Below, one piece after another: positions 24,822 through 33,001 of a DNA stretch of 64,000 nucleotides (position 1 is its first letter; the number at the start of each line of letters is the position of its first letter). The notes under the pieces were generated by a model, which searched no databases, was not told the DNA's origin, and was given only the letters and a program-made list of their open reading frames with translations. This stretch comes from UBA9926 sp913064795 (lineage in GTDB: Bacteria; Pseudomonadota; Gammaproteobacteria; Pseudomonadales; Azotimanducaceae), in NCBI GenBank assembly GCA_045560765.1, contig JBJKZD010000009.1, positions 434,001 through 498,000 of the forward strand. The letters run 5' to 3'. The position numbers were made by a program, and so were the translations under genes.

Positions 24822-25192
24822 ATGGTTTTCAGAACTCTGACAAACCTAGGCTGCGCTATCCCCCTAGCTTTAATTTTATGCTGTTATTTTTCCCATCTAG
24901 CTATGCAGCAGAGCCAGGGGGTATCCATCACCATAGCCCTGCCCTACGCTTCTCAAGCTCCATCCTCCTAATTGATCAATCATATCCACTGATTAAAACG
25001 AGCAACAATATAAGTCACCCAATAGGCGGCGCTTACGAGATGTTAAGCGAAATTCGAGCCGGCGATAAACTCAATCTTGAAACTGATAAAGACAATGACA
25101 ACTTCACAGACGACGAACTAGCCGGCGGCACAGACCCTCTAAGCCGTTTCTCCTGCAGATCAGGCTGCTTAAGCTCACAGACACAAAACTAA
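24822..25192 (+). pseudogene. Small secreted protein with calcium-binding repeat, probably 1-nt frameshifted
   Basis: From ATG 24822 the first frame encodes a signal peptide (MVFRTLTNLGCAIPLALILC). The downstream protein is in another frame (24878-25192). If the T5 run at 24887-24891 had six Ts, the two join into one signal peptide ending PSSYA-AEPGG and a mature chain of about 94 residues. The mature part carries DKDNDNFTDDELAGGTDPL, a thrombospondin type 3/EF-hand-like Asp-rich calcium-binding repeat, and a C-terminal Cys pair. So this is either a 1-nt deletion or sequencing error. Alternatively the gene simply starts at ATG 24878 with a very short signal. Function unknown. Confidence 0.5.
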
Positions 25193-25377
25193 AGCCATAA
25201 GATGATGTGTCTTGCCCGCAGGTGCCTGAGTCACGCAGACGTGCTTAGAGCGCTCTAAACCTGCAATTAGATCATTGGAATACTAGACGCCTAAATCCAG
25301 ACGTCTGTACACAGTGTTTTGTACACACCCACACGGTAGGTCCGAAGACATAACACATGGCGTGCTTTTGGACTAGG

Positions 25378-25400
25378 AAAAGGCGGCCTGGGAGGCCGCC
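25378..25400 (-). terminator. Rho-independent terminator
   Basis: The inverted repeat GGCGGCC/GGCCGCC (25382-25388 and 25394-25400, 5-nt loop) is followed on the minus strand by TTTT. It lies 26 nt past the stop of the gene ending at 25426 and would terminate it. Confidence 0.8.
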
Positions 25401-25425
25401 CTGCGATTTTAACCTGCCCTTTAAC

Positions 25426-26148
25426 TTACCGGTTGCGGGGATAGATTTTAAGGGTTTGCACTAGACTGGTGTTAACAACAGTCCTCATACTGCCCGCGGT
25501 TTTGTTAAACTCTGCTGTGGCGGGATGAGCGGCTATTTGCGCATTAATATGATCCATTTCAGTGACCGATCTAGCACCAAACCAGACCCAATTCGTGAAT
25601 CGATCTCGGCCATAACCTATACCACCAAGTCCGTAAGATCTAATATCTGTATCTTCACTTAAGGCATCAGTCATCTTGCCAAATGCGGCGGCATAAGAAC
25701 CCTGATCTTGAGGCTGGACATTGATATCATATTTTGTAAAAACCGAATCTTGCCCCCAATCATTCGCGTCGATTGGCGCCATTCCCATGTATTGCGTGAC
25801 AGGCACAACACCTGCAGCCGTCATTTCACTCAGGAATTCGATGGCCGAAGGACACGTACGTAAAAGCTCAGATGCTTTTTCCTGATCCGCCGCGTTTTGA
25901 AACGTGTTGATAATAAAGTGGGTTGATTGATAGCCTCCGTTAAACACTTCTTGGTTCAGGCCTGCATCCGCTGGGTACTGCTTGCCACAGTCGGATGCCC
26001 AGAATTTATCCATCGCAACCACTACAGCATCAGGATTTGAGGCTTGGATGTGATAAAACGCGTAGAGTGGGCCCCTTTCATTGTGATGATCAGCCTGTGC
26101 GATTCCCGAAAAAAGCACTACCGCTAGCAACATAAAAAGCTGTTTCAT
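25426..26148 (-). CDS. Unknown exported protein
   Basis: A 240-residue protein with a clear signal peptide (MKQLFMLLAVVLFSGIAQA, then DHHNERG). I do not recognise a named domain. The mature part looks like two similar halves, each with a region such as YAFYHIQASNPDAVVVAMDKFW or YDINVQPQDQGSYAAAFGKMTDAL. That pattern suggests a tandem ferredoxin-like/dimeric alpha-beta barrel fold, as in NIPSNAP or Dabb proteins, but it is a guess. It has its own promoter region and a strong terminator, so it is transcribed alone. Confidence 0.75.
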   Translation of the reverse strand: MKQLFMLLAVVLFSGIAQADHHNERGPLYAFYHIQASNPDAVVVAMDKFWASDCGKQYPADAGLNQEVFNGGYQSTHFIINTFQNAADQEKASELLRTCPSAIEFLSEMTAAGVVPVTQYMGMAPIDANDWGQDSVFTKYDINVQPQDQGSYAAAFGKMTDALSEDTDIRSYGLGGIGYGRDRFTNWVWFGARSVTEMDHINAQIAAHPATAEFNKTAGSMRTVVNTSLVQTLKIYPRNR

Positions 26149-26287
26149 TTTGGTTTCCTTGCATCATTTTAGAGAAAGGCGAGTAGTTTGTGATGCCTTA
26201 ACTAGATAAGACAAGTTTAGTTCGATTTTGGACGCTCTGACATTAACGCCACGAAAAATGATACCGACTAGCGGGCCTCTTAAGGGT

Positions 26288-26572
26288 CTAAGGGAGCAGG
26301 TCTTCGAAGCTACCGGCCCGGCTCGTAGCGTGTGTCACTTCAGCCCATATGACACCATTTGAGTCTAACTGCTCACGCGGAATAACCAGCAGATGAGCAG
26401 CAGGAACATCAGCTCGCTGCAAACGCAGCCCAAGCCAGTAATCCTCTAACCTTGCTGAAAGCGATCGCGAGGCTGTCTTAGCGTGGCTATGTGACTTAGT
26501 ACGGAGTGATTTAACGATTCTAGGTTTAGCATAGAAATCAGCTAAATCTTGTGGAACAGCATTAGAGAAATA
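26288..26572 (-). pseudogene. Remnant of a tyrosine recombinase (integrase) N-terminal domain
   Basis: About 94 codons read YFSNAVPQDLADFYAKPRIVKSLRTK and continue through AKTASRSLSARLEDYWLGLRL to ADVPAAHLLV and FEDLLP before a stop. YF..AVP.DL...Y.KPEIV.SLRTK resembles the N-terminal SAM-like/DUF6538 domain of phage-type integrases. A TAA lies directly before the Tyr, and the catalytic domain with the R-H-R-Y residues is absent. So the gene is broken at both ends. It sits 128 nt from the 3' end of a tRNA-Phe gene, a common integration site, suggesting the trace of an old genomic island. Confidence 0.6.
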
Positions 26573-26700
26573 TTACACACCACCTTTTCGGTAAGTTTAA
26601 GAAGGATGCTTCAGTGTCTTCAATTTTGTCTACTCCTATTCAGCGATCTCGGAAATATCCGAATCTGATCAAAGAGTTAGAAGCTTTTAAAAAAAGAAGA

Positions 26701-26776
<76 letters not shown>

Positions 26777-26929
26777 AGGCCCTATTGAAAAGCAGGCTTT
26801 CACGACAAGGCGCTCATTAAACCCAAGGCGCCTCAAGCAGTCAAGCACATCAGAACACCCCGCTGGATGCAGCCCTCAATATCGCGCACAATTTCCCTCA
26901 TTGAACCCAAATCACTTGAGCGCGACCCC

Positions 26930-27700
26930 ATGAGAGAAAACCACACCGCCTTAATTACTGCAGGCGCTTCTGGCCTAGGTCTCGTGATTGCAGAGACCCT
27001 TTCAAAACTCGGCATCACAATCCACATTATGGATCAGGATGAAGCTGCACTTTCTAAGGCTCAATCGCGGTTGCCCAACGCCTCTTTTAGTCTCGGTGAC
27101 GCAGCATCCCAAAGCGATGTCGAAAAGACATTCCGGGACCTAGCGGTATCCAGGGTTAAGCTCGACTATCTCATCAACAATGTGGGTATCGCGGGTCCAG
27201 CGGGGCTAATCGATGACATCGATCCTACTGAATGGGACAGAACCATCGCCGTCAATCTCAGTAGCGCCTTCTACGTGACTCGACTGGCGCTGCCGCTACT
27301 GCGTGCAACACGCGGCGTTATTATCAATATCTCATCGACTGCGGGTCTGTTTGGTTGTCCCCACCGCTCACCCTATGTGGCATCTAAGTGGGCGCTTATT
27401 GGGCTGACCAAAACTTGGGCCATGGAGTATGGTCCAGACGGCATTCGGGTTAACGCGGTCTGCCCTGGGAGTATTGAGGGTCCACGAATCGACAGCGTCA
27501 TCGAGCGCGATGCGGCAAACCGTGGTCTTAACCCGGCTCAAGTCAGAGCAGATTATGAGCATCAAACCTCGATGCGCACCCTAGTGACGGCTGATGACGT
27601 TGCCCAAACGGTTGCTTTTTTATGCAGCGATGCTGCCCGGCACATCAGCGGCCAAGCCCTTGCAGTCGATGGTCACACGGAGACCCTTGCCAGCTTGTAG
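26930..27700 (+). CDS. SDR family oxidoreductase
   Basis: About 256 residues. The N-terminal cofactor motif is ALITAGASGLGLVIAETL, then LINNVGIAGP, the catalytic Ser in IINISSTAGL and Tyr-x3-Lys in SPYVASKWALIGLTK, and CPGSIEGPRI. A C-terminal GQALAVDGHTETL matches the classical SDR end. Start ATG 26930 places the cofactor motif at the usual distance; ATG 26867 would add 21 residues. It precedes the gamma-butyrobetaine hydroxylase gene by 135 nt on the same strand, so it may act on a betaine or hydroxy acid intermediate, but this is inference. Confidence 0.88.
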   Translation: MRENHTALITAGASGLGLVIAETLSKLGITIHIMDQDEAALSKAQSRLPNASFSLGDAASQSDVEKTFRDLAVSRVKLDYLINNVGIAGPAGLIDDIDPTEWDRTIAVNLSSAFYVTRLALPLLRATRGVIINISSTAGLFGCPHRSPYVASKWALIGLTKTWAMEYGPDGIRVNAVCPGSIEGPRIDSVIERDAANRGLNPAQVRADYEHQTSMRTLVTADDVAQTVAFLCSDAARHISGQALAVDGHTETLASL

Positions 27701-27835
27701 ACCCAAGGCGTCCACAGGCTAGAAGGCGCCATCGCTAACATTTTTAGTGCACCCGTTAGGCAGCACGTTAATCTCCACCGTTGGTGTTAACCACCAGGTC
27801 GTTGCGCCTTTTCAGCGCCGCACCGGAGTGCCACA

Positions 27836-29086
27836 ATGAGTCATCCATTGAGCGCAATTATGACAACCATTTCATCCAATCCCCCTCCCACGCCAGACTT
27901 CTACCTGTATCCGCCGGCGCCAATCCAGCGGACCGAAATCAGTCCCGAGGGTGACTGGGTTACCCTTTTTTGGGAAGACGATAGCGTCCTGACCTGTTAC
28001 TACCTCTGGCTGCAGGAAAATGATATCGATCAAGGTGGCATTGACCGTGCCACGAGGGAAGGCCTACTAGACCCTGCAGAGCTTGTTCTTGAGAGAACGA
28101 TCCACAACGCCTTTGTCGATGAATCTGGACATTTGTGCGTCGAGTGGCACAAGGGTCCTCTCTCTCACTTTAATAGTGGCTGGCTTAAGACCCTGGCGGC
28201 AGGCCAGCATCGCGCTGGCGCGTTTATACCCTTGAGCATCCCTTGGCGGCGAGCCGATCTTGAAGCGCCTCCCAAACATTGCGCGAAGCGAGTTCAAAGC
28301 GATGCGCATGCCATGGCCGCCTGGCTCAACGATCTCGCGCGCTACGGCGTGACGTTGCTAGACAACGCGCCGACACAATCAGAGTTTTTGTTGAACTTTG
28401 CAGAATCCATAGGACCTATCCGGGACAGCAATTTTGGCAGGCTATGGGATGTGCATGCCGATCAAGCACTGGCCGGAAAAGCTGAGACCAACTCAACCGC
28501 CAATACAGGTCTGCGCCTTGGGCCCCACGCAGATTTACCCACGCGGCAGCTTCCACCGGCGTTTCAGTTTCTGCACTGCCTGCGCAATGAAGCGGTTGGC
28601 GGAGCCTCCACCCTATGCGATAGCCTGGCAATCATAGAGCACCTCAAGGCCTATCAGCCTGATGACCTTAAACAGCTAACGTCGAGCCGCTGGATTTTTT
28701 TTAACCGAGGACCTGGACTCGATCACCGCTGGTCCGGGCCGATCATCGATTTTTCGGGAGCCGGCCGCAACCCAGTGATCAGGGCATTTTATCCAGTCAA
28801 AGCCTTTCCAGACATGCCGCAAAGAGAAGTCCCTAGCGCATACCAAGCGCTTAAGCGGTTTCAGCAGCTCGCCGCAAGCGATCAATTTGAACTGCGCTTG
28901 ACCCTGCAACCGGGTCAAATTCTATGTTTTGATAATCACAGGATTCTTCATGGAAGAGATGCATTTGCCGCCCAAGGCGTGCGTCATCTCCAAGGGATCT
29001 ACATCGACCGGGACGAAATCGATTGCCGAACCCGCGTCGCGAACCGGCTTGCTGATCACAGCCCCGCACCTTCAAAGGAACGCTAA
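27836..29086 (+). CDS. Gamma-butyrobetaine hydroxylase-like Fe(II)/2-oxoglutarate dioxygenase
   Basis: A 416-residue protein with the two-domain layout of gamma-butyrobetaine dioxygenase. The small N-terminal domain (DUF971-like) spans about residues 30-120. The TauD-type catalytic domain has the facial triad His231-x-Asp233 in GPHADLPTR and His372 in NHRILHGRDAF. In that last block, Arg374 would bind 2-oxoglutarate. These enzymes hydroxylate gamma-butyrobetaine to L-carnitine using O2. The N-terminal cysteines/histidines of eukaryotic BBOX zinc sites are not clear here. TAATG overlaps the next gene (BKACE), which acts two steps later in carnitine breakdown. GGAG lies 8 nt before the ATG. Confidence 0.9.
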   Translation: MSHPLSAIMTTISSNPPPTPDFYLYPPAPIQRTEISPEGDWVTLFWEDDSVLTCYYLWLQENDIDQGGIDRATREGLLDPAELVLERTIHNAFVDESGHLCVEWHKGPLSHFNSGWLKTLAAGQHRAGAFIPLSIPWRRADLEAPPKHCAKRVQSDAHAMAAWLNDLARYGVTLLDNAPTQSEFLLNFAESIGPIRDSNFGRLWDVHADQALAGKAETNSTANTGLRLGPHADLPTRQLPPAFQFLHCLRNEAVGGASTLCDSLAIIEHLKAYQPDDLKQLTSSRWIFFNRGPGLDHRWSGPIIDFSGAGRNPVIRAFYPVKAFPDMPQREVPSAYQALKRFQQLAASDQFELRLTLQPGQILCFDNHRILHGRDAFAAQGVRHLQGIYIDRDEIDCRTRVANRLADHSPAPSKER

Positions 29087-30001
29087 TGCCACTCGCCATG
29101 AGAAACAACGTGTTTATCACCGCCGCAATCACTGGATCCGGCGGCACCCAAGATCGTAGTCCACATGTCCCCCGCAGTCCCCGGGAGATTGCTGATGCGG
29201 CGATTGCAGCCGCTGAAGCCGGGGCGGCCGTGGTGCACTGTCATGTCCGTGATCCTGTCACCGGCGAGCCGGCAAGAGACGTCGCCCTCTACCAAGAGCT
29301 CACCGAGTACATCCGCGCATCCAGCACCGATGTCGTTCTAAATTTAACCGCGGGGATGGGGGGCGACCTGGTGCTCGGATCGCCCGAAGCACCATTGCCA
29401 CCAAATCCAGTGGGGTACCGACATGGCAGGCGCAACTGAGCGGATCGCGCATCTCGCCGCCTGCTTACCCGAAATAGCAACCCTTGATTGCGGCACAATG
29501 AACTTTGCGGAAGCCGATTATGTAATGACCAATACCCCTGGAACCCTTCGGTCCATGGCCGGTCAAATGACGGATCTGGGCATCCAAATCGAAATTGAAG
29601 CGTTTGACACTGGCCACCTCTGGTTTGCCAAACAACTTGTCGAGGAGGGACTGATTCGGGACCCGGTGATGGTTCAGCTCTGTATGGGCATCCCATGGGG
29701 CGCGCCGGATGATCTCAACACCCTGATGGCCATGGTCAATAATGTCCCCCCCGGATGGCTTTACTCTGCTTTTTCGATCGGGAAAAACCAAATGCCCTAT
29801 GTCGCGGCCGCGGTGCTCGCGGGAGCCAATGTGCGCGTTGGGTTAGAGGATAACCTCTGGCTCGAGCGCGGGGTGCTCGCCAGTAATGCACAATTAGTCG
29901 AGAAAGCCTACGGCATCATTGATGCGATGGGGGTTGGCATCATGACCCCTGAGGAAGTTCGACAGGAATTGGGTTTGATCAAACGTGACCCGCCCACCTA
30001 G
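29086..30001 (+). pseudogene. BKACE / 3-keto-5-aminohexanoate cleavage-type enzyme, frameshifted
   Basis: The reading frame from ATG 29086 gives VFITAAITGSGGTQDRSPHVP, AAVVHCHVRDPVTGEPARD with the zinc-binding His pair, and LNLTAGMGG. It breaks after PNPVG. The family sequence TDMAGATERIAHLA continues at once in the +1 frame and runs to 30001 with LDCGTMNFAE, EIEAFDTGHL, MGIPWGAP and GANVRVGLEDNLWLERG. Removing one G from GGGG at 29412-29415 gives a single normal 305-residue protein. Members of this family cleave beta-keto acids with acetyl-CoA; the context (hydroxylase upstream, carnitine dehydrogenase at 38 kb) fits the dehydrocarnitine cleavage enzyme that yields betainyl-CoA and acetoacetate. 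Either a sequencing indel or a true broken gene. Confidence 0.85.
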
Positions 30002-30045
30002 AAGGACCGGCTCTGCCAATCGGGGAGCCCCTTTGGATCCACCGC

Positions 30046-31383
30046 TCACGGTTCATAGGACTCCGATAACGCTTGATAAATCGCAACCGATAAGTCGTCG
30101 CGAAATCGATGGGGTGATCTGAACAGCTGAATTAAACCCACCGCAATAATCTGCTCAACAGGGTCCATCCAATAGACCGTGCCAGAGGCGCCGCCCCAGT
30201 CGATTTCACCGGCTGAAGATAAAACACCGCGACGGACGGGATCAATATAAACGCCAATTCCGAGGCCATGACCAGCACCCAAACCCAACGTTGGATTATG
30301 ATCTGGCCCAATGTTCGCATCCGAGATCGCCCTCGGTAAATGATCCCGCGTCATCAGCGCTACAGTTTTTGGGCTCAAGATCTGACGATCAAGAAATCGG
30401 CCGTTGGCACGCAACATCTCCAGAAAGTTCAGATAATCCTGAGCGGTTGAAAAGAGCCCAGCCCCTCCAGAGTCAAATTTTGTCACCCGCTGGGGACCAG
30501 CAAAAGGTGGCCCGTAGGTCACAACGAGTTCCGAGGACTCAGCGTTATAAGTCTGCATCGACGTCAAACGGTGTGCTTGATCAGGTGCCACGCTGAACGA
30601 CGTATCTTTCATGTTCAGCGGTTCAAAGACCTGTGATTTCATGAAAGCTTGCAACGTTTGACCTGATATTCTCTCAATGAGCGCGCCTAAAACATCAGAA
30701 GCATAGCTATAACCCCATTCGGTACCCGGCTCAAATCGCAACGGGAGCTGAGCTAAACGCTGGGTAAATTCAGTCAGATCTGCGCTTTGATCAAGTTTTA
30801 ACTGCTGCTGCATTGCGCTGAGCGGATGCTCACCCCGAAAGCCGTAGCTCAACCCTGACATATGCGTAAAAAGATGACGTACCGTCATCTCACCAATTGC
30901 AGGCCGAATCGCGTGTCCATCGAACACGCCCATCTCTTTAAACTCGGGTAAATACCTCGCCACAGGATCATCAAGATGAAATTCACCCGCCTCATAGAGC
31001 ACCAGCGCGGCCACGGCGGTCACCGCCTTAGTCATCGAATAAATCCGAAACAGGTCATCGGGCTTAAGCATCTCTGGATTATCCAGACCCCGCGCGCCCC
31101 GGGTGACAGACTCAATCACCCGCCCATTACGACTGACCATCACCGTCATTCCAGGCACTTTTTTATCTTCGACATAGGCATCCACAAGGGCAGTCACGCG
31201 GTCAAGCCGACTGACATCGATCCCTTCATCCGCAGGCGTCCACACCTCGCCAGCCATTGCCAGATTGGTTAGGGCCAGGTTGTAAAACAGAAGACCACAA
31301 ATCAAAAGCATTATGCCCAGTCGATTGTTGGGTTCTAAATCTGTCATCGTTTTTTCCAGAGCAGCCCGCTTCATTTGCTGCAT
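30046..31383 (-). CDS. Beta-lactamase-fold serine hydrolase (class C/esterase VIII-like)
   Basis: A protein of about 445 residues. After an N-terminal region with a hydrophobic segment (RLGIMLLICGLLFYNLALTNLAMA) comes a beta-lactamase-like domain: Ser-x-x-Lys in RIYSMTKAVTAVAAL, Tyr in WGYSYASDVLGALIE (Y-x-S), and GAGHGLGIGVYID with WGGASGT near the end in place of the KTG box. This suggests an exported esterase or peptidase rather than a drug-hydrolysing lactamase. The start is uncertain (ATG 31383 or 31347; neither has a strong Shine-Dalgarno). It is divergent from the ABC binding-protein gene. Confidence 0.82.
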   Translation of the reverse strand: MQQMKRAALEKTMTDLEPNNRLGIMLLICGLLFYNLALTNLAMAGEVWTPADEGIDVSRLDRVTALVDAYVEDKKVPGMTVMVSRNGRVIESVTRGARGLDNPEMLKPDDLFRIYSMTKAVTAVAALVLYEAGEFHLDDPVARYLPEFKEMGVFDGHAIRPAIGEMTVRHLFTHMSGLSYGFRGEHPLSAMQQQLKLDQSADLTEFTQRLAQLPLRFEPGTEWGYSYASDVLGALIERISGQTLQAFMKSQVFEPLNMKDTSFSVAPDQAHRLTSMQTYNAESSELVVTYGPPFAGPQRVTKFDSGGAGLFSTAQDYLNFLEMLRANGRFLDRQILSPKTVALMTRDHLPRAISDANIGPDHNPTLGLGAGHGLGIGVYIDPVRRGVLSSAGEIDWGGASGTVYWMDPVEQIIAVGLIQLFRSPHRFRDDLSVAIYQALSESYEP

Positions 31384-31486
31384 CAATGTTGCAAAAATCT
31401 CTCGCCGTCCTGGACCGCTGGCAATCCGAGCACCGAGCGCCGTGGATGTCGCGCAAAGGCCTCACCCACGCGTGGTACTATAGATC

Positions 31487-32974
31487 ATGCGCTTACAAAA
31501 CGCCCTGATCACTGGTTTAGCCCTCGCTGCGTTACTAACGGCAACGGTGAGTCATGGCGCGGGTACTTTGCGTGTCTCCCACGCGCTCGAATACGGCGGC
31601 GCTGAAAACCTGAATCCTTATGACCCCAACCGGTTCACCCCAGCGATTTATTTTTTATATTCTCGACTCGTCCGGCCCAACGATCAGGATGCACCATCCC
31701 CAGACCTTGCTCTTGCTTGGTCCAGCAATGCTGATTCGGATCGCTGGCGCTTTGAGCTCCGAGACAATGTTCGATTCCATGATGGCAGCACATTCGGTGC
31801 CGAAGACGTCGCTTATTCCTTAAAGTTCCTGCTAGACCCCGAGCTTGATTCACCGCTGATTTCCACACTCGGCATTATCGAGGAGGTCGAGGTGATTGAT
31901 CCGCTGACCGTCGATATCCACCTCGCTCAAGCCCACGCGGATTTTCCTGTACTGCTGATGGATTATCGCGCACGGATGATTCCAGCAGGTATCGGCCTTG
32001 CTATCCGAGAAGTCGGGATCGGTACCGGTCCTTTTAAGCTTGACCTCAATGATCCCGAGGGCATCAGCCGGGTTGTCGCCAATCCGGACTATTTTTTAGG
32101 CCCCCCAGGACTCGATCAAATCGAAATCATCGGTGTCAACGACGCCAACGCTCGCATGCAGGCGCTCCTTTCTGGGCAGCTCGATTATGTTGAGCGGGTC
32201 AGCCCAAGGCTTGCGCCGCTGTTTAAAGACAACCCAAGTTTTAAACTGCAGCGCTTTCCAACCGGTGAGATGAACCATATTGCGTTTCGGACAGACATAC
32301 CGCCCTTTGACGATTACAGGGTACGCAAAGCCCTGAGAATTGCAGTCGATCGCCAAGCTTTGATCAACACTGCCATCGGCCGAGGTGGGGCCGTGGTCGC
32401 CTGCGACGCACCGGTTTGGCCCGGGGACCAATATCGCTTGCACCGAACCTGCGAGCAAGATCAGGCCGAAGCAAAACGGCTATTGGCAGAAGCGGGATTC
32501 GAAGACGGCCTCACCTTTGACCTCTATACCACAGGACTGTTTGCGACGGGTATCCCAATTGCTGAGGTGTACCAACGCCAACTAGCAGCAATTGGTGTGA
32601 CAGTGAACATTGTTGTTGCACCAGCGGACGGTTACTACGGCGACGTTTGGTTAAACAAGGCCGCGTGCGTGAGCTATTGGGGGCATCGTCCAGCGGACCA
32701 ATATCTGAATGAACTCTATCGCGCCGGTGGCAGCTGGAATGAAACCTACTGGAATCGCCCAGACTTTGACCAAATACTTGACTCAGCAAGGGCTGAACTT
32801 AATTTCGAAAAGCGGCAAGCACTATACTTCGAAGCCCAGGACCTGCTTTTTGAACAAGGGGGCACCTTCATGCCCTTTCATTACGTCAACCATCGCATCA
32901 TCAACGCTGACGTCCAGGGCTTTGACAATATTATGGAATTCGCAGTTCGGTGGTATCGAATCAGTAAGCCCTAG
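31487..32974 (+). CDS. ABC transporter periplasmic substrate-binding protein (SBP_bac_5)
   Basis: A 495-residue family 5 (Dpp/Opp/Nik type) binding protein. A signal peptide ends TVSHG-A. Typical blocks are PDLALAWSSNADSDRWRFELRDNVRFHDGSTFGAEDVAYSLKFLLDP, GTGPFKL, and PPFDDYRVRKALRIAVDRQALI. It lies convergent to the ATPase-permease genes of the same transporter class. The ligand is not known; dipeptide-type proteins also bind nickel chelates, glutathione and quaternary compounds, so a substrate from the neighbouring betaine pathway is possible. Confidence 0.92.
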   Translation: MRLQNALITGLALAALLTATVSHGAGTLRVSHALEYGGAENLNPYDPNRFTPAIYFLYSRLVRPNDQDAPSPDLALAWSSNADSDRWRFELRDNVRFHDGSTFGAEDVAYSLKFLLDPELDSPLISTLGIIEEVEVIDPLTVDIHLAQAHADFPVLLMDYRARMIPAGIGLAIREVGIGTGPFKLDLNDPEGISRVVANPDYFLGPPGLDQIEIIGVNDANARMQALLSGQLDYVERVSPRLAPLFKDNPSFKLQRFPTGEMNHIAFRTDIPPFDDYRVRKALRIAVDRQALINTAIGRGGAVVACDAPVWPGDQYRLHRTCEQDQAEAKRLLAEAGFEDGLTFDLYTTGLFATGIPIAEVYQRQLAAIGVTVNIVVAPADGYYGDVWLNKAACVSYWGHRPADQYLNELYRAGGSWNETYWNRPDFDQILDSARAELNFEKRQALYFEAQDLLFEQGGTFMPFHYVNHRIINADVQGFDNIMEFAVRWYRISKP

Positions 32975-33001
32975 CCGTCGCTTCACTGTAGCCAAACCCC
33001 T

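Noticed and set aside
29437..29439. TGA in the BKACE gene as selenocysteine or readthrough
   Set aside because: The frame beyond this TGA does not match the family; the match resumes in the +1 frame about 20 nt earlier, so this is a frameshift.
30046..31383. Beta-lactam resistance gene
   Set aside because: The motif set (Y-x-S, no clear KTG box) is that of esterases or peptidases of the same fold, and there is no resistance context.
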